From Clostridiales bacterium (GTDB taxonomy: Bacteria; Bacillota; Clostridia; Christensenellales; Aristaeellaceae): 64,000 nucleotides of DNA. A model generated the notes under the pieces. That model saw only the letters and a program-made list of their open reading frames with translations. It searched no databases and had not been told where the DNA came from. This document shows, one piece after another, positions 32,652 to 41,854 of the stretch. The translations under genes were made by a program, and so were the position numbers. How positions within the stretch are numbered: position 1 is the stretch's first letter; each line of letters opens with the position of its first letter. The stretch is taken from contig JAAYDR010000059.1 of the NCBI GenBank assembly GCA_012729115.1, positions 19,556-83,555 on the forward strand, in the 5' to 3' direction.

Positions 32652-34193
32652 TTATTTGGCGAATTCGGTGCTGCGGGTTTCCCGGATCACATTGACACGG
32701 ATTTGACCGGGATACTCCAGTTCCTTTTCGATGCGCTTGGCAATTTCCTTGGCCAGCACCCGGGTACCGTCGTCGGTGACATCCTCGGGCTTGACCATGA
32801 TGCGGACCTCGCGGCCGCTCTGGATGGCAAAGCTCTTGTCTACCCCGATAAAGGAGTTGGCGATTTCCTCCAGCTTCTCCAGGCGCTTGATGTAGTTCTC
32901 CAGGGACTCGCGGCGCGCGCCGGGGCGGGCGGCGGAGATCGCATCGGCTGCCTGCACCAGCACAGCCTCGATGGTCTGGGGCTCCACATCGTTGTGATGG
33001 GCCAGAATGGCGTGGATGACGTCCGGGCTTTCCCGGTATTTGCGGGCCAGCTCTCCGCCCAAAGTTACGTGGGTGCCCTCGGCCTCGTGGTCAACGCCCT
33101 TGCCGATGTCGTGAAGCAGCCCGGCCCGCTTTGCCAGAGCTACGTCGGCCCCCAGCTCGGCGGCCATGAGGCCGGCCAGATGGCTGACTTCGATGGAGTG
33201 CTTGAGCACGTTCTGGCCGTAGCTGGTGCGGTAGCGCAGGCGGCCCAGAATCTTGATCAGTTCGTGGTGGATACCGTGCTGATGGGTTTCAAAGACCGCC
33301 TGTTCACCGGCTTCACGGATCTGGGTGTCCACTTCCTTGCGGGCTTTCTCCACCATTTCCTCGATGCGGGCAGGGTGAATGCGGCCGTCCATAATGAGCT
33401 TTTCCACAGCCAGCCGGGCGATTTCCCGACGGACCGGGTCAAAAGCGCTGACGATGACAGCCTCGGGGGTGTCGTCAATGATGAGGTCCACGCCGGTGGC
33501 GGTTTCCAGGGCGCGGATGTTGCGGCCCTCCCGGCCAATGATGCGGCCCTTCATGTCGTCGTTAGGCAGGCTGATGACAGAGACGGTGCTTTCGGCCACG
33601 TGGTCGGCAGCGCATTTCTGGATGGCCAGGGCGATGATGTTGCGGGCCTTTTTCTCGCCTTCTTCTTTGGCCTTGGTTTCGATGTCCCGCACCATGGCTG
33701 CGGCATCATGGAAGGCGTCCTTTTGGATGCGGCCGACCAACACCTGGCGGGCTTCATCCTGGGTCATAGCGGCAATGCGCTCAAGCTCCTGCAGCTGCTT
33801 CTGCTGGCCTTGAACCAGCTCCGCCTGCCAATGCTGAAGTTCGGCGGCCTTTTGATTGAGGGACTCCTCTCTGGCCTCTATGTTATCCTGTTTCTTGTCC
33901 AGGGTTTCCTCCCGCTGAATGATGCGGCGCTCGCTGCGCTGCACCTCGGCCCGGCGGTCCCGGCATTCGCGGTCCAGCTCGGTTTTAAGCCGCAGGACCT
34001 CCTCTTTGGCCTCCAGAATGGTTTCCTTTTTCTTTTCATCCGCCTTGCGCATGGCGTCTTCCAGCAAATTTTTAGCGTATTCCTCAGTCCGGCCGATCTT
34101 CTTTTCTCCGGATTGCTTACGGTAAAGATACCCCCCGACTACGCCCAGGGCTGCGGTGACGAGGGCAATAAGTATCGCAACGATTGGATGCAT
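32652..34193 (-). CDS. rny: Ribonuclease Y
   Basis: A 513-residue endoribonuclease of full length. Residues 1-24 form the membrane anchor. A charged coiled coil runs to about residue 190 ([20 protein letters not shown]). The KH domain has [15 protein letters not shown] near 208-222. The HD metal-binding domain has [17 protein letters not shown] near 365-380 and [10 protein letters not shown] near 405. RNase Y starts mRNA decay at the membrane in Bacillota lacking RNase E. The ATG follows AGAAAGGAGAGG. The transcript appears to start about 390 bases upstream at a consensus promoter, with an internal terminator-like hairpin. Confidence 0.97.
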   Translation of the reverse strand: MHPIVAILIALVTAALGVVGGYLYRKQSGEKKIGRTEEYAKNLLEDAMRKADEKKKETILEAKEEVLRLKTELDRECRDRRAEVQRSERRIIQREETLDKKQDNIEAREESLNQKAAELQHWQAELVQGQQKQLQELERIAAMTQDEARQVLVGRIQKDAFHDAAAMVRDIETKAKEEGEKKARNIIALAIQKCAADHVAESTVSVISLPNDDMKGRIIGREGRNIRALETATGVDLIIDDTPEAVIVSAFDPVRREIARLAVEKLIMDGRIHPARIEEMVEKARKEVDTQIREAGEQAVFETHQHGIHHELIKILGRLRYRTSYGQNVLKHSIEVSHLAGLMAAELGADVALAKRAGLLHDIGKGVDHEAEGTHVTLGGELARKYRESPDVIHAILAHHNDVEPQTIEAVLVQAADAISAARPGARRESLENYIKRLEKLEEIANSFIGVDKSFAIQSGREVRIMVKPEDVTDDGTRVLAKEIAKRIEKELEYPGQIRVNVIRETRSTEFAK

Positions 34194-34263
34194 AGGTCCT
34201 CTCCTTTCTCAGTTTTCAAATTTTCTTGTTATTTCTAGGGGGAAGGGCACTTTCTGACAACAG

Positions 34264-34292
34264 AAAAAGCCGACGGGAATTTCCCGCGCGGC
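34264..34292 (-). terminator. Terminator-like hairpin inside the rny leader
   Basis: On the minus strand GCCG and CGGGA pair with TCCCG and CGGC across a small internal loop, immediately followed by TTTTT. It sits 71 bases before the rny start and could attenuate rny or end a separate small RNA. Confidence 0.55.
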
Positions 34293-34580
34293 TGCTGTTC
34301 CCTTTGCTACGGCTTTGCACATATGAAAAAAGTACTTTGCCGTTGCATCCGCACCATCAGGCGTTTTGTTTTCTACAAGAAAACATGGTCCGCCTCACCA
34401 TGCAGATCCATATACCCAGCCAAACGCCAGAGGCGTTGCACTTTCGCAAAACCCGCCAACCCGGTTTCCTATGGAAGGTGAAACCTTCACAACGGTGGAG
34501 GGAAAGCCGATCCGTGGGAATATATCCGAAAAACAGCGAAGATTCTACCTTGGTTGCAAAGTGGAACCTTTTGAGCCGAC
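34264..34580 (-). ncRNA. Candidate structured leader or small RNA upstream of rny
   Basis: The 473-base gap before rny contains no convincing gene. On the minus strand it begins with a perfect promoter and ends with a terminator-like hairpin. In between are several local hairpins: GAAGGT/ACCTTC, an alternative GGTTTC/GAAACC, AACGCC/GGCGTT, CATGGT/ACCATG, GTTTTC/GAAAAC and ACGGC/GCCGT. The two first pairings exclude each other. I found none of the conserved cores of RNase P RNA, tmRNA, SRP RNA or a T-box. This is a candidate only. Confidence 0.45.
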
Positions 34581-34586
34581 TCCCAT

Positions 34587-34615
34587 ATTATAGAGGCCGG
34601 TAGACAATCTGTCAA
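34587..34615 (-). promoter_or_regulatory. Consensus promoter of the rny leader
   Basis: A perfect TTGACA, 17-base spacer and perfect TATAAT on the minus strand. Expected start of transcription is near 34580. Confidence 0.8.
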
Positions 34616-34644
34616 GTGCCGGGCCCGGGGAGGCATGGTGCGGC

Positions 34645-34664
34645 AGGGCCCATCCTTGGGCCCT
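34645..34664 (-). terminator. Hairpin just after the membrane glycosyltransferase gene
   Basis: AGGGCCCA pairs perfectly with TGGGCCCT around four bases, two bases past the stop codon. No T run follows on the minus strand, so termination is uncertain. Confidence 0.4.
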
Positions 34665-34666
34665 TA

Positions 34667-36079
34667 TCAGGCTGTTTTTTCGCTGTGTTCGGCCACCAGT
34701 TCCAGCAATCCTTCTGTTTCTTTTGTGTCTTTTGCCATTGCCACTTTGGCCTGGGAGATGTCCTCCTGACCGATCAGCCCCGTATCTTCCAGACACTTGA
34801 TGCTGTGCTCGGTCTTGTCCCAGTTGCTTTGCTGCCTGTGCTTGATGAGGCCCAGCACCTGGGCGATGGTCACCAGGACGGTATTGAGCAGCACGCTGAC
34901 GATCATGGGAATCAAGGTGCGCAGGGTAAAGCGGTTGCCGTTGTCCAGGCGGTCGCCCACATAGAACAGAAAAATGAAGGAATACAGGAACAGGAGGATG
35001 TTGGGCAGGTTGACGGCAACCCAGTTGTCCAGCGGGACGACGCCGCCGGAGGAAGGCATGACACCTGTCCATTCCAGGATCATGAGAATGGAGCTCAAGA
35101 GAAACTGAATCATCAAGAAGATATAGGGCACCAGGGAATACATGTACAGCAGCGTAGAGAGAAACTCCTTGGCCGACACCTGTTTGTGTTTCAGGGCGCG
35201 AAAAAGACGGCCTGTGTTTTTAAAGGCCACAAACCAGTGGCCCTGGGCCCAGCGGGTCCGCTGGCGCAGGCTGGCAAACACCTTGACGGGCTTCTCGTCG
35301 TAGATGCGCACATTATGGTTCCAAAGAATGCGCTGGCCGTCGCAGGTGGCCTCAATCTGCAGCTCAAAATCCTCGGTGAGGGACATGGAGTTCCAGCCGC
35401 CCCGCTGATGGAGGTACCGGGTATCCACGGCAAAGCCCGTGCCCCCCACCACGCTGTTGAGGCCCAGGTTGCTTTTGGCGTACTGAAAAAAACGGTTGGT
35501 GATGGTATAGGTCATGTAATAAAAAAGCGCGATCAGCCCCTGCTTGTTCTTGCTGCCCAAATAGCACTGAATGATGTCCACCTTGCCCTCGTTGCTGAGG
35601 AACTGGCTGTTGACTTCCTGGAACATGTTGGGGTCAATCAGGTTGTCCGCATCAAAGAACATCACCAGGTCGTACTGCTCCTGATACCCCTCCAGCACCT
35701 GCAATGCCTTTTGAAGCACAATGGGCTTGCCGGTGGGGGAGTCCGGGTGTTCCTTTTGGGTTTCAATTACCTTCGCGCCCAATTCCCGGGCTACTGTGGC
35801 GGTCTGGTCCGTGCAGTTGTCGGCCAGGATGTAGAAATCATAGAGTTCCGGAGGATATTCCATGTGCTTGAGGTTATTGATGATATCCCCAATCACAGCT
35901 TCTTCATTATGGGCGGGAACCAATACCAAAAAGCGAAGCTTGGGATCAAAGTCCTGATAATCCTTCGTATCGCGCTTAAATCCAAAAAAGCTGATCACGA
36001 GCTGATAAATAAGCATGAAGACGATCCATGCACTCATCACGCTCATGAGAGAACGGATCACCACCGTAACGGTTTCCAC
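34667..36079 (-). CDS. Membrane glycosyltransferase family 2 (processive type)
   Basis: A 470-residue GT2 protein. One N-terminal helix (about residues 10-32) is followed by the catalytic domain, then four C-terminal helices and a charged tail. Motifs are LVPAHNEEAVIGDIINNLK (about 52-70), FFDADNLIDP near 142 (the DxD site), SLTEDFEL near 236 (TED) and QRTRWAQGHW near 273 (QxxRW). These make it a hyaluronan/cellulose/PNAG-synthase-like enzyme that builds and exports a polysaccharide or glycosylates a lipid. The start is a GTG very close to AGGGGA, and an internal ATG at 36046 is an alternative. It has its own promoter. Confidence 0.85.
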   Translation of the reverse strand: METVTVVIRSLMSVMSAWIVFMLIYQLVISFFGFKRDTKDYQDFDPKLRFLVLVPAHNEEAVIGDIINNLKHMEYPPELYDFYILADNCTDQTATVARELGAKVIETQKEHPDSPTGKPIVLQKALQVLEGYQEQYDLVMFFDADNLIDPNMFQEVNSQFLSNEGKVDIIQCYLGSKNKQGLIALFYYMTYTITNRFFQYAKSNLGLNSVVGGTGFAVDTRYLHQRGGWNSMSLTEDFELQIEATCDGQRILWNHNVRIYDEKPVKVFASLRQRTRWAQGHWFVAFKNTGRLFRALKHKQVSAKEFLSTLLYMYSLVPYIFLMIQFLLSSILMILEWTGVMPSSGGVVPLDNWVAVNLPNILLFLYSFIFLFYVGDRLDNGNRFTLRTLIPMIVSVLLNTVLVTIAQVLGLIKHRQQSNWDKTEHSIKCLEDTGLIGQEDISQAKVAMAKDTKETEGLLELVAEHSEKTA

Positions 36080-36128
36080 GTCCCCTGAAGCCTCCCATCG
36101 ACATGGCCCTTACGTAGGGCAACAGTTA

Positions 36129-36157
36129 TTTATACAATATTCTGATAGGCCTGTCAA
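36129..36157 (-). promoter_or_regulatory. Promoter of the membrane glycosyltransferase gene
   Basis: TTGACA, a 17-base spacer and TATAAA on the minus strand. The -35 overlaps the stop codon of the nucleoside kinase gene. Confidence 0.7.
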
Positions 36158-37839
36158 TGTCTGTCATAAAAGGAGCACTCCCCGATGAACTCGCGCAGGA
36201 TGGAGGAGGGCGGGATCTCCTGGAGCACATCCTCCCCCACAGGCAGGAGATAGTGAAGGATTTTAATCAGCCTGCGGGCGGTAAGATATTCCGGCGCGGT
36301 TTTGGGGATCGACAGCAGAAGGTCGTAGGCCTTGGCTTTCAGAATGGGCAATTCATAGTGCAGGGAGGTGTTGAACATCACATCCGCTTTCTCCTGGTTG
36401 GGGAAGATCCACTTCTCCTCCCCGGCACGGACGCTGGGCCACATCGCGATGGTCTCCTCGGGGGAGGTGGCCCGGACGCGGATGTCCCGCACGATGCGCC
36501 GCAGAAGGCGCACATCCGTTGTGCGGATGCGGTTGTGATTGTCCAGATTGATACAGGGCAGGGCGCTCACATAAACGCCGTAGGTGAGCTGCTCGGGGAG
36601 TTGGCTGGTGATGCGGTCGTTCATGCCGTGAATGCCCTCCACCAGCAGGGGCTGACCGCCGGTGAGCTGCAGGGGGTAGCTTTCCTTGGCACGGGCGGCG
36701 GTTTTGAAGTCAAAGAGGGGCATCTCCACTTTCTGGCCTGCCAGGAGCCACTCCAGGCAATTGCACAGATGGGGGATATCCAGGGCGTCCACGCTTTCCA
36801 GATCCGGCAAGCCATCCCTCTCCAGGGGAATGTCCGCCCGGTCCCGGTAGAAATCGTCCAGAGAGATCAGTTGGGGAGACTGGCCCAACACGCGCAGATG
36901 CACCGCCAGACGGTTGGCAAAGGTGGTCTTGCCGCTGGCGGAGGGTCCGAAGATCATGACGATGCGCGCCTGACGGGCCATGATATCATCGGCGATGGCG
37001 GCGATGGACTTGTCGTGGAGGGCCTCATTCACCCGGATGAACTCCCTCAGGCGGCCTGTGGAGATCAGTTCGTTCACGTCCGCCACATTGTCCGCCCCCA
37101 GGATGTTGCACCAGCGCTGGGACTGGGTAAAAACCCGCAGGTGCTTGGGCCTGGGCAGGTAGGGGGCAGGCCGGGTTGGGTCCTCCGGGGAGGGGAATTG
37201 CACCACCATGCCCGGGAAATGGGGCTTCAGGGCAAAGGTCCTGATATAGCCTGTGGAGGGGAGCATGGCCCCATAGAAATACTCGCACAACTCGCCGATG
37301 CGGTACATGGTGATGGTCTCCTGGGGCCGGTAGGCCAAAATACGGGCCTTGTCCGGCCAGCCCACGCTTTCAAAGTAGCGGATGGCCTTTTCCCTGGACC
37401 AGGTTTCCTTCTCAAAGGGCAGGTCCTGGGCAACCAGGTTCCGCATGTCCTCCTCCAGAGCGCGGACCATTTCATGGGTCATCTCCGCCTCCAGGAGGCG
37501 CAGATAAACCCCGTAGCCCACGGAGTTGAGGATGCGTACATTTTTGTCCGGGTAAAGGCGGCGCATGGAGAGCAGCAGCAAAAAGCGCAGGGAACGCTCG
37601 TAGATGCGGCGGCCCTCCTCGTCCAGATAGGTGAGGGATGTAAGGCAGCAGTCACGGTCGATGGGCTGGCCCAGCTCCACGCACAGGCCGCCGCACAGGC
37701 AGCAGAGCACCTGGGGGGCCCGCTTGGGAAGAAGCCGCTTCAGGATCTCCAGCAGCGGCATACCCTTGGGAAAGAAATCCTCCTGGCCGTCAAGGCTGAC
37801 CCGCACCAGGGACTCCGCAGGTTTTGCTTGATCCATCAT
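36154..37839 (-). CDS. TGS-domain-fused uridine-kinase-family nucleoside kinase
   Basis: A 561-residue protein. The first 65 residues are TGS-like (SLDGQEDFFPKGMPLLEILKR). Residues of about 70-240 resemble the threonyl-tRNA synthetase second additional domain. A phosphoribulokinase/uridine-kinase domain follows with Walker A FGPSASGKTTFANRL near 295, LISLDDFYRDR near 328, and the substrate/lid region GIHGMNDRITSQL near 405. This fused architecture is common in Clostridia and Thermotogae. It probably phosphorylates a nucleoside with ATP or GTP, and the exact substrate is not settled. It is the last gene of the operon that starts near 42.25 kb. Confidence 0.85.
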   Translation of the reverse strand: MMDQAKPAESLVRVSLDGQEDFFPKGMPLLEILKRLLPKRAPQVLCCLCGGLCVELGQPIDRDCCLTSLTYLDEEGRRIYERSLRFLLLLSMRRLYPDKNVRILNSVGYGVYLRLLEAEMTHEMVRALEEDMRNLVAQDLPFEKETWSREKAIRYFESVGWPDKARILAYRPQETITMYRIGELCEYFYGAMLPSTGYIRTFALKPHFPGMVVQFPSPEDPTRPAPYLPRPKHLRVFTQSQRWCNILGADNVADVNELISTGRLREFIRVNEALHDKSIAAIADDIMARQARIVMIFGPSASGKTTFANRLAVHLRVLGQSPQLISLDDFYRDRADIPLERDGLPDLESVDALDIPHLCNCLEWLLAGQKVEMPLFDFKTAARAKESYPLQLTGGQPLLVEGIHGMNDRITSQLPEQLTYGVYVSALPCINLDNHNRIRTTDVRLLRRIVRDIRVRATSPEETIAMWPSVRAGEEKWIFPNQEKADVMFNTSLHYELPILKAKAYDLLLSIPKTAPEYLTARRLIKILHYLLPVGEDVLQEIPPSSILREFIGECSFYDRH

Positions 37840-37853
37840 AGGTTCCGCCTTTC

Positions 37854-38849
37854 TCAGGCATCCTCAAAGGGCATGTTGCTGCCAAAGGATGCTCCGATGT
37901 CCTCCACGTCAACGTGGTCAAAGTCACCGCGCTTGCGTCTGTATTGATACTGCAGCTCTTTGGTGTGGACGTAGGCCTTGCTTTGGTGGGTGGCGGGCAG
38001 CACGCTCATGTGCAAACCTTTTTGGCCGTCGGGAAGAAGGGCAAAGATGATCTTGACCAGCATCAGCCCGTGCTGAGGGCATTTGCTTAAGGCAGTATAC
38101 TTCCCCACAGCCTGGGGAATGACTTCCGTTTGCAAAAGGGTGGGCTTTTTGCAGGTGGGGCATTCCGGGGTCTGGATGGCCGGGCTTGCCAGGGCTGCCG
38201 CAACGGAGGGAACCGTCTGGTTGATGCGCACCCTGCTGCGCTTGGGGTTGTGGCAGAACTTGCGGGGCTGTTCCTCAAAGGCCAGCACGGCAGAGGGATC
38301 GGGCAGCTTTTTCAGCACGAGGGCGGTATAGTAGGCGTCGTGCATGGCGTTGTGAAAGCTGCGGTCCTCGTCCTCCTGGATTTCCAGCTGTTCCATGGCG
38401 CTTTTCAGGCCCTTCTGCTGGTTGGCCTTCAGCCCCTGCACCTGGGCATAGAGCCGCTGAATGTCGTACATCTTGGGCAGGGGGCGCTGAAATTGAAAGA
38501 AATCGACGTTCTGCTGAAGCACGCTCACATCGTCGCAGCCCCAGGTGAGAAAGACGTAATCCTCTCCGCACCAGTCCGTGAAACGGTCCATGGCCTCCAG
38601 AAACTCCGGGGCATCGCAGAGCTCCTCCTGTCCCAGGCGGGTCATGCGCCGTACCCGGGGATGGATGGTAAGGTAATGGGTGGGGCGCACGGGGATGCTG
38701 ATGGCGTCCAGGATGTCAAAGCGGTCGTTCAGCTTCACGGCCCCGATCTGAATGACCTCAAAGAGAAGGCTGTCTCCGATCCTGCGGTACACTGCGCTGT
38801 GATAGCTGGTGGGCTGGTTCCACTCCAAATCCAATACAATAAACTGCAT
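37854..38849 (-). CDS. DEDDh-family 3'-5' exonuclease (KapD-like)
   Basis: A 331-residue protein. The exonuclease domain has FIVLDLEWNQ (residues 3-12) with the first Asp and Glu, TWGCDDVSVLQQN near 104 with the third acid, and HNAMHDAYYTALVLKK near 166 with the final His and Asp. This matches DnaQ/KapD/ERI-1-type nucleases acting on RNA or DNA ends. A C-terminal extension of about 130 residues contains CPTCKK and CPQHG, possibly a zinc site. The ATG at 38849 follows GGAG by ten bases. A longer frame to 38864 lacks a ribosome site. Confidence 0.8.
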   Translation of the reverse strand: MQFIVLDLEWNQPTSYHSAVYRRIGDSLLFEVIQIGAVKLNDRFDILDAISIPVRPTHYLTIHPRVRRMTRLGQEELCDAPEFLEAMDRFTDWCGEDYVFLTWGCDDVSVLQQNVDFFQFQRPLPKMYDIQRLYAQVQGLKANQQKGLKSAMEQLEIQEDEDRSFHNAMHDAYYTALVLKKLPDPSAVLAFEEQPRKFCHNPKRSRVRINQTVPSVAAALASPAIQTPECPTCKKPTLLQTEVIPQAVGKYTALSKCPQHGLMLVKIIFALLPDGQKGLHMSVLPATHQSKAYVHTKELQYQYRRKRGDFDHVDVEDIGASFGSNMPFEDA

Positions 38850-38916
38850 GCTGCTTAGCTCCAAACAAAAGCCGGGGAAGGGACTTCACCCAGCCGGGAT
38901 TTTCATCGGTAGATTC

Positions 38917-40164
38917 CTAGTTTGCCCCCGCCGCGCTTCTTCCAGCCACATAGCCGGTGGAAAAGGCGATGTGCAGGTTGAAGCCCCCCGTGAGGGCATC
39001 CACATCCAGCAGCTCCCCGGCAATGTACAGGCCCGGTATGCGCTTGCTTTCCATGGTGGCGGGGTTCACCTCCCGTACATCCAGGCCGCCCCTGGTGATG
39101 ATGGCCTCGCCCAGGGGACGGGTGCCTGTGACAGGCAGGGGAAGGGCTTTGGTGATGCGGACCAGGGCAAGACGTTCCTCCCGGGAGATCTCACAGGCGG
39201 GCTTGCGGCCGTCCAGCCCGCACAGGGCCGGAACGGTTTCCGCCAGACGGATGGGATACAGGCCGCACAGCAGGGTCTGGAGCTGCTTTTTCCCGGCAGC
39301 GCCGATGTCACGCAGCAGCCGGTCCTCCAGTTGGGCCTGGGTGAGGCCGGGCTTCAGGTCCAGGGTCAGTTCCAGATCCCTCAGGTCCTCCCCGGCCATG
39401 TAGCTGGAAGCGGAGAGCACCAGGGGCCCGGAGATGCCAAAGTGGGTAAACAGCATCTCCCCCAGATCCGTAAACAGGATCTTTTTGCCCCGGGTCAGGG
39501 TGAGCCGCACATTTTTCAGGGACAGCCCCTGCAGGGCGCTTACCCAGGGCTCCGCGCAGGCAAGGGGTACCAGGGCAGGCAGGGTGGGGAGCAGGCGGTG
39601 GCCCAGCCTGCTCAGAAGGGCATGCCCGTCTCCGGTGGAACCGGTGGAAGCATAGCTCTTGCCCCCGGTGCACAGGATCACTGCGTCGGCGGGGATGCGC
39701 TCCCCATTTTCGGTAAGCACGGCCTGAAGGGAGACGCTGCCTTCCTCGTCGGCCGTCAGGATGCTGCGAACCCTTTGGTTCAGCCGCACGTCAACCCCCA
39801 GATTCTCCATCTGCCGCTCAAAGGCCCTGGTCACATCGCTGGCCTTCTCGCTTTGGGGAAAAACCCGCTCTCCCCGCTCCACCATCACCGGGCAGCCCCA
39901 GGAGGTCAGCAGCGCCATCAGATCCGCCGGGGAGAGGGCACTGAGCGCGCTGAACAGGAACCGGGGATTATGGGGCACCTGCTTTTGGAAGTCCTCCGGG
40001 GGGACGGCGTTGGTTACGTTGCAGCGGCCCTTGCCTGTGATGTAGAGCTTTTTGCCCAGCTTTTCGTTCCGTTCCAGCAGGATAACCCGGGCTCCGGCCT
40101 GGGCTGCCGCCACGGCGGCCATCATTCCGGCGGCTCCGCCGCCAATGACCACGACTTTATTCAT
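38917..40164 (-). CDS. BaiN/HI0933-family NAD(P)/FAD-dependent oxidoreductase
   Basis: A 415-residue flavoprotein. VVVIGGGAAGMMAAVAAAQAG at the N-terminus binds FAD. LLERNEKLGKKLYITGKGRCN (about residues 30-50) is the HI0933 signature. AVILCTGGKSYASTGSTGDG and the C-terminal GLYIAGELLDVDALTGGFN complete the pattern. Members include BaiN, which acts in bile-acid 7-dehydroxylation, but most are uncharacterised, and housekeeping copies like this are widespread. The ATG at 40164 overlaps the rpiR-type gene stop by 8 bases. A frame to 40308 is a shadow inside that gene. Confidence 0.8.
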   Translation of the reverse strand: MNKVVVIGGGAAGMMAAVAAAQAGARVILLERNEKLGKKLYITGKGRCNVTNAVPPEDFQKQVPHNPRFLFSALSALSPADLMALLTSWGCPVMVERGERVFPQSEKASDVTRAFERQMENLGVDVRLNQRVRSILTADEEGSVSLQAVLTENGERIPADAVILCTGGKSYASTGSTGDGHALLSRLGHRLLPTLPALVPLACAEPWVSALQGLSLKNVRLTLTRGKKILFTDLGEMLFTHFGISGPLVLSASSYMAGEDLRDLELTLDLKPGLTQAQLEDRLLRDIGAAGKKQLQTLLCGLYPIRLAETVPALCGLDGRKPACEISREERLALVRITKALPLPVTGTRPLGEAIITRGGLDVREVNPATMESKRIPGLYIAGELLDVDALTGGFNLHIAFSTGYVAGRSAAGAN

Positions 40165-41023
40165 TTTCCTTGTCGATATAGACGCGCTGGGCGTTCCATA
40201 TCCCCTCCAGGCGGCTGAAATGACGGCTGAGTTCCTCCCGCCGGCGGAGGCCCAGGCTGACGATGAGGGCATTGATGAGGGACAGGGGCGCAGCCAGGGA
40301 ATCCACAAAGGAGGCCATGTCGGTGCGGGCGCACAGGCTCACATGGGCCACCTTGCACAGGGGCGACATGAGGCCGTCGGTGATGCCCACCACCTGGGCG
40401 TCGTGCTCCCTGGCAAAGCGCATGCACTCCAGCGTCCGGGTGGAATAGCGGGGAAAGCTGATCCCCACCAGCAGGTCCCCGGAGCTGATGCGGGCGATTT
40501 CCTCAAAGACATCCCCGATGGAGTTTTGCACCAGCACCACCTCATCAAAGATCAGGTGGAGGTAGTGGTACAAAAACAGAGCCAAAGGGGCTGCCGAGCG
40601 CAGGCCCATGACATAGATGCGCTTGGCTGTCAGCATGCGGTTGGTCACGTCGTTAAAGTCCTCCTGGGAGAGGGCTTCGATGGTGTCGCGGATGTTCTGG
40701 GCGTCGTTTTTCAGCACGGTGCGCAGGATGTCATCCTCGTGGATTTCCGAAGCGATGGCAAAGCGCTGCTCCGCCGTAAGGCGCTGGCGGACCAGCTCCC
40801 GCAGGGCTGTTTGCAGCTGGGGGTATCCCTCATACCCCAGGGCGGCGGCAAAGCGCACCACCGTGGACTCGCTGACCCCGCACTGCTTGCCAAGGGTGAC
40901 GGCGGTCATGAAGATGGCCTTGTCATAATGCCCGGCGATGTATTCCGCGATGCGGCGGTGACCCTTGGACAGGCTTTCGCCCCGCAGATTCAGCCGCTGG
41001 ATGAGCTCTGATGATTCCTTCAC
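40157..41023 (-). CDS. RpiR/MurR-family transcriptional regulator
   Basis: A 288-residue regulator. The N-terminal HTH (about residues 20-75) includes FMTAVTLGKQCGVSESTVVRF, and the C-terminal SIS domain (about 125-260) includes RIYVMGLRSAAPLALFLYHYL and GDLLVGISFPRYSTRTLE. RpiR proteins sense phosphosugars through the SIS domain. No sugar gene is adjacent, so its targets are elsewhere or it controls this operon. It lies between surE (34 bases upstream) and the BaiN-type gene (8-base overlap). Confidence 0.9.
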   Translation of the reverse strand: MKESSELIQRLNLRGESLSKGHRRIAEYIAGHYDKAIFMTAVTLGKQCGVSESTVVRFAAALGYEGYPQLQTALRELVRQRLTAEQRFAIASEIHEDDILRTVLKNDAQNIRDTIEALSQEDFNDVTNRMLTAKRIYVMGLRSAAPLALFLYHYLHLIFDEVVLVQNSIGDVFEEIARISSGDLLVGISFPRYSTRTLECMRFAREHDAQVVGITDGLMSPLCKVAHVSLCARTDMASFVDSLAAPLSLINALIVSLGLRRREELSRHFSRLEGIWNAQRVYIDKENE

Positions 41024-41057
41024 AATACTCCTCCTTGGGTGGTTGCGTTTCCTGCAG

Positions 41058-41837
41058 TTATCGCGGCTTGAGGGGGTTTTGGCAGGCGGTCACGAAGTCG
41101 CAGAAGGCCGCCCCATGATCGGAAGGATTGCCCATGAAGGTCATGGTGATGTGCCCCTTGGACAGCAGATCCTGATCCGCTCCGGGAGTGGGGGGCTCGG
41201 TGGAGGAAGAGCCGTCCAGCCAGTAGTAAACACCGGCTCTGGGGCTTTTGCGGCGCAGATAGCCATCGGTGAAGTTGGAGGTGCACAGGGGAGCCAGGAC
41301 GGGCTCCTTCCAGGGGCCCTGTGAGTCATCCGGGGCATTGATGTTGAGAATCACGCCGCGGGGCAGGGAGAGAGAGACAAAGCTCTCCGCAGTATCCACC
41401 ACAAAGGCGGCAAAGCGGTCGATGAGTTCCTGGGATGCCTGGTAGTGAATGGAGCAGGCGATGGCATGGAGGCCATTAAGCGCGCCCTCCTGGGCAGCGG
41501 CCACGGTTCCGCTGTAATGGACGGCCATGCCGCTGTTGTAGCCGTTGTTGATGCCGCTGATCAGCACGTCCACAGGATCCTTGACCAGGTCCTGGAGGCC
41601 CAGGCGCACGCAGTCCGTAGGAGTGCCGGTGATGGCGTAGGCGGTGACCAGGGGACTGTCCGCAGGGTAAGGGGCCACATAGATGGGCTCCGCCAGGGTA
41701 ATCCGCTGGCTGGCCGCGCTCTGCTGGGTGGCGGGAGCGCACATGGTGACCCGATGCCCTTTTGCAGTAGCAGCGCGAACAAGGGCCTGGATGCCCTTGG
41801 CCTGGATCCCGTCGTCGTTGACCAGAAAGATATGCAT
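41058..41837 (-). CDS. surE: 5'/3'-nucleotidase SurE
   Basis: A 259-residue enzyme of normal length. The metal site is LVNDDGIQAKGIQAL at the N-terminus (Asp8 and Asp9 region). A second ligand motif is VDVLISGINNGYNSG near residue 88, and SGTVAAAQEGAL follows. It hydrolyses nucleoside 5'- and 3'-monophosphates and short polyphosphates and is often linked to stress survival. The ATG at 41837 follows GGAGGT. A longer frame to 42158 overlaps the small membrane protein gene and is rejected. Confidence 0.95.
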   Translation of the reverse strand: MHIFLVNDDGIQAKGIQALVRAATAKGHRVTMCAPATQQSAASQRITLAEPIYVAPYPADSPLVTAYAITGTPTDCVRLGLQDLVKDPVDVLISGINNGYNSGMAVHYSGTVAAAQEGALNGLHAIACSIHYQASQELIDRFAAFVVDTAESFVSLSLPRGVILNINAPDDSQGPWKEPVLAPLCTSNFTDGYLRRKSPRAGVYYWLDGSSSTEPPTPGADQDLLSKGHITMTFMGNPSDHGAAFCDFVTACQNPLKPR

Positions 41838-41854
41838 GGAATGACCTCCGATTC

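Noticed and set aside
34264..34580. Identity of the rny leader as RNase P RNA, tmRNA, SRP RNA, 6S RNA or a T-box
   Set aside because: I looked for their conserved cores (GAGGAAAGTCC, an ALAA-type tag frame with a tRNA-like end, the SRP loop, a TGGAACCGCG box) and found none in the right place. The long single-hairpin shape of 6S is not apparent.
34226..34603. A 125-codon plus-strand frame in the rny leader region
   Set aside because: No ribosome site or domain was found, and it crosses the consensus minus-strand promoter and the terminator-like hairpin.
36157..37947. A 596-codon plus-strand frame opposite the nucleoside kinase gene
   Set aside because: The kinase carries Walker A and TGS-like features. 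The antisense product has no domain pattern.
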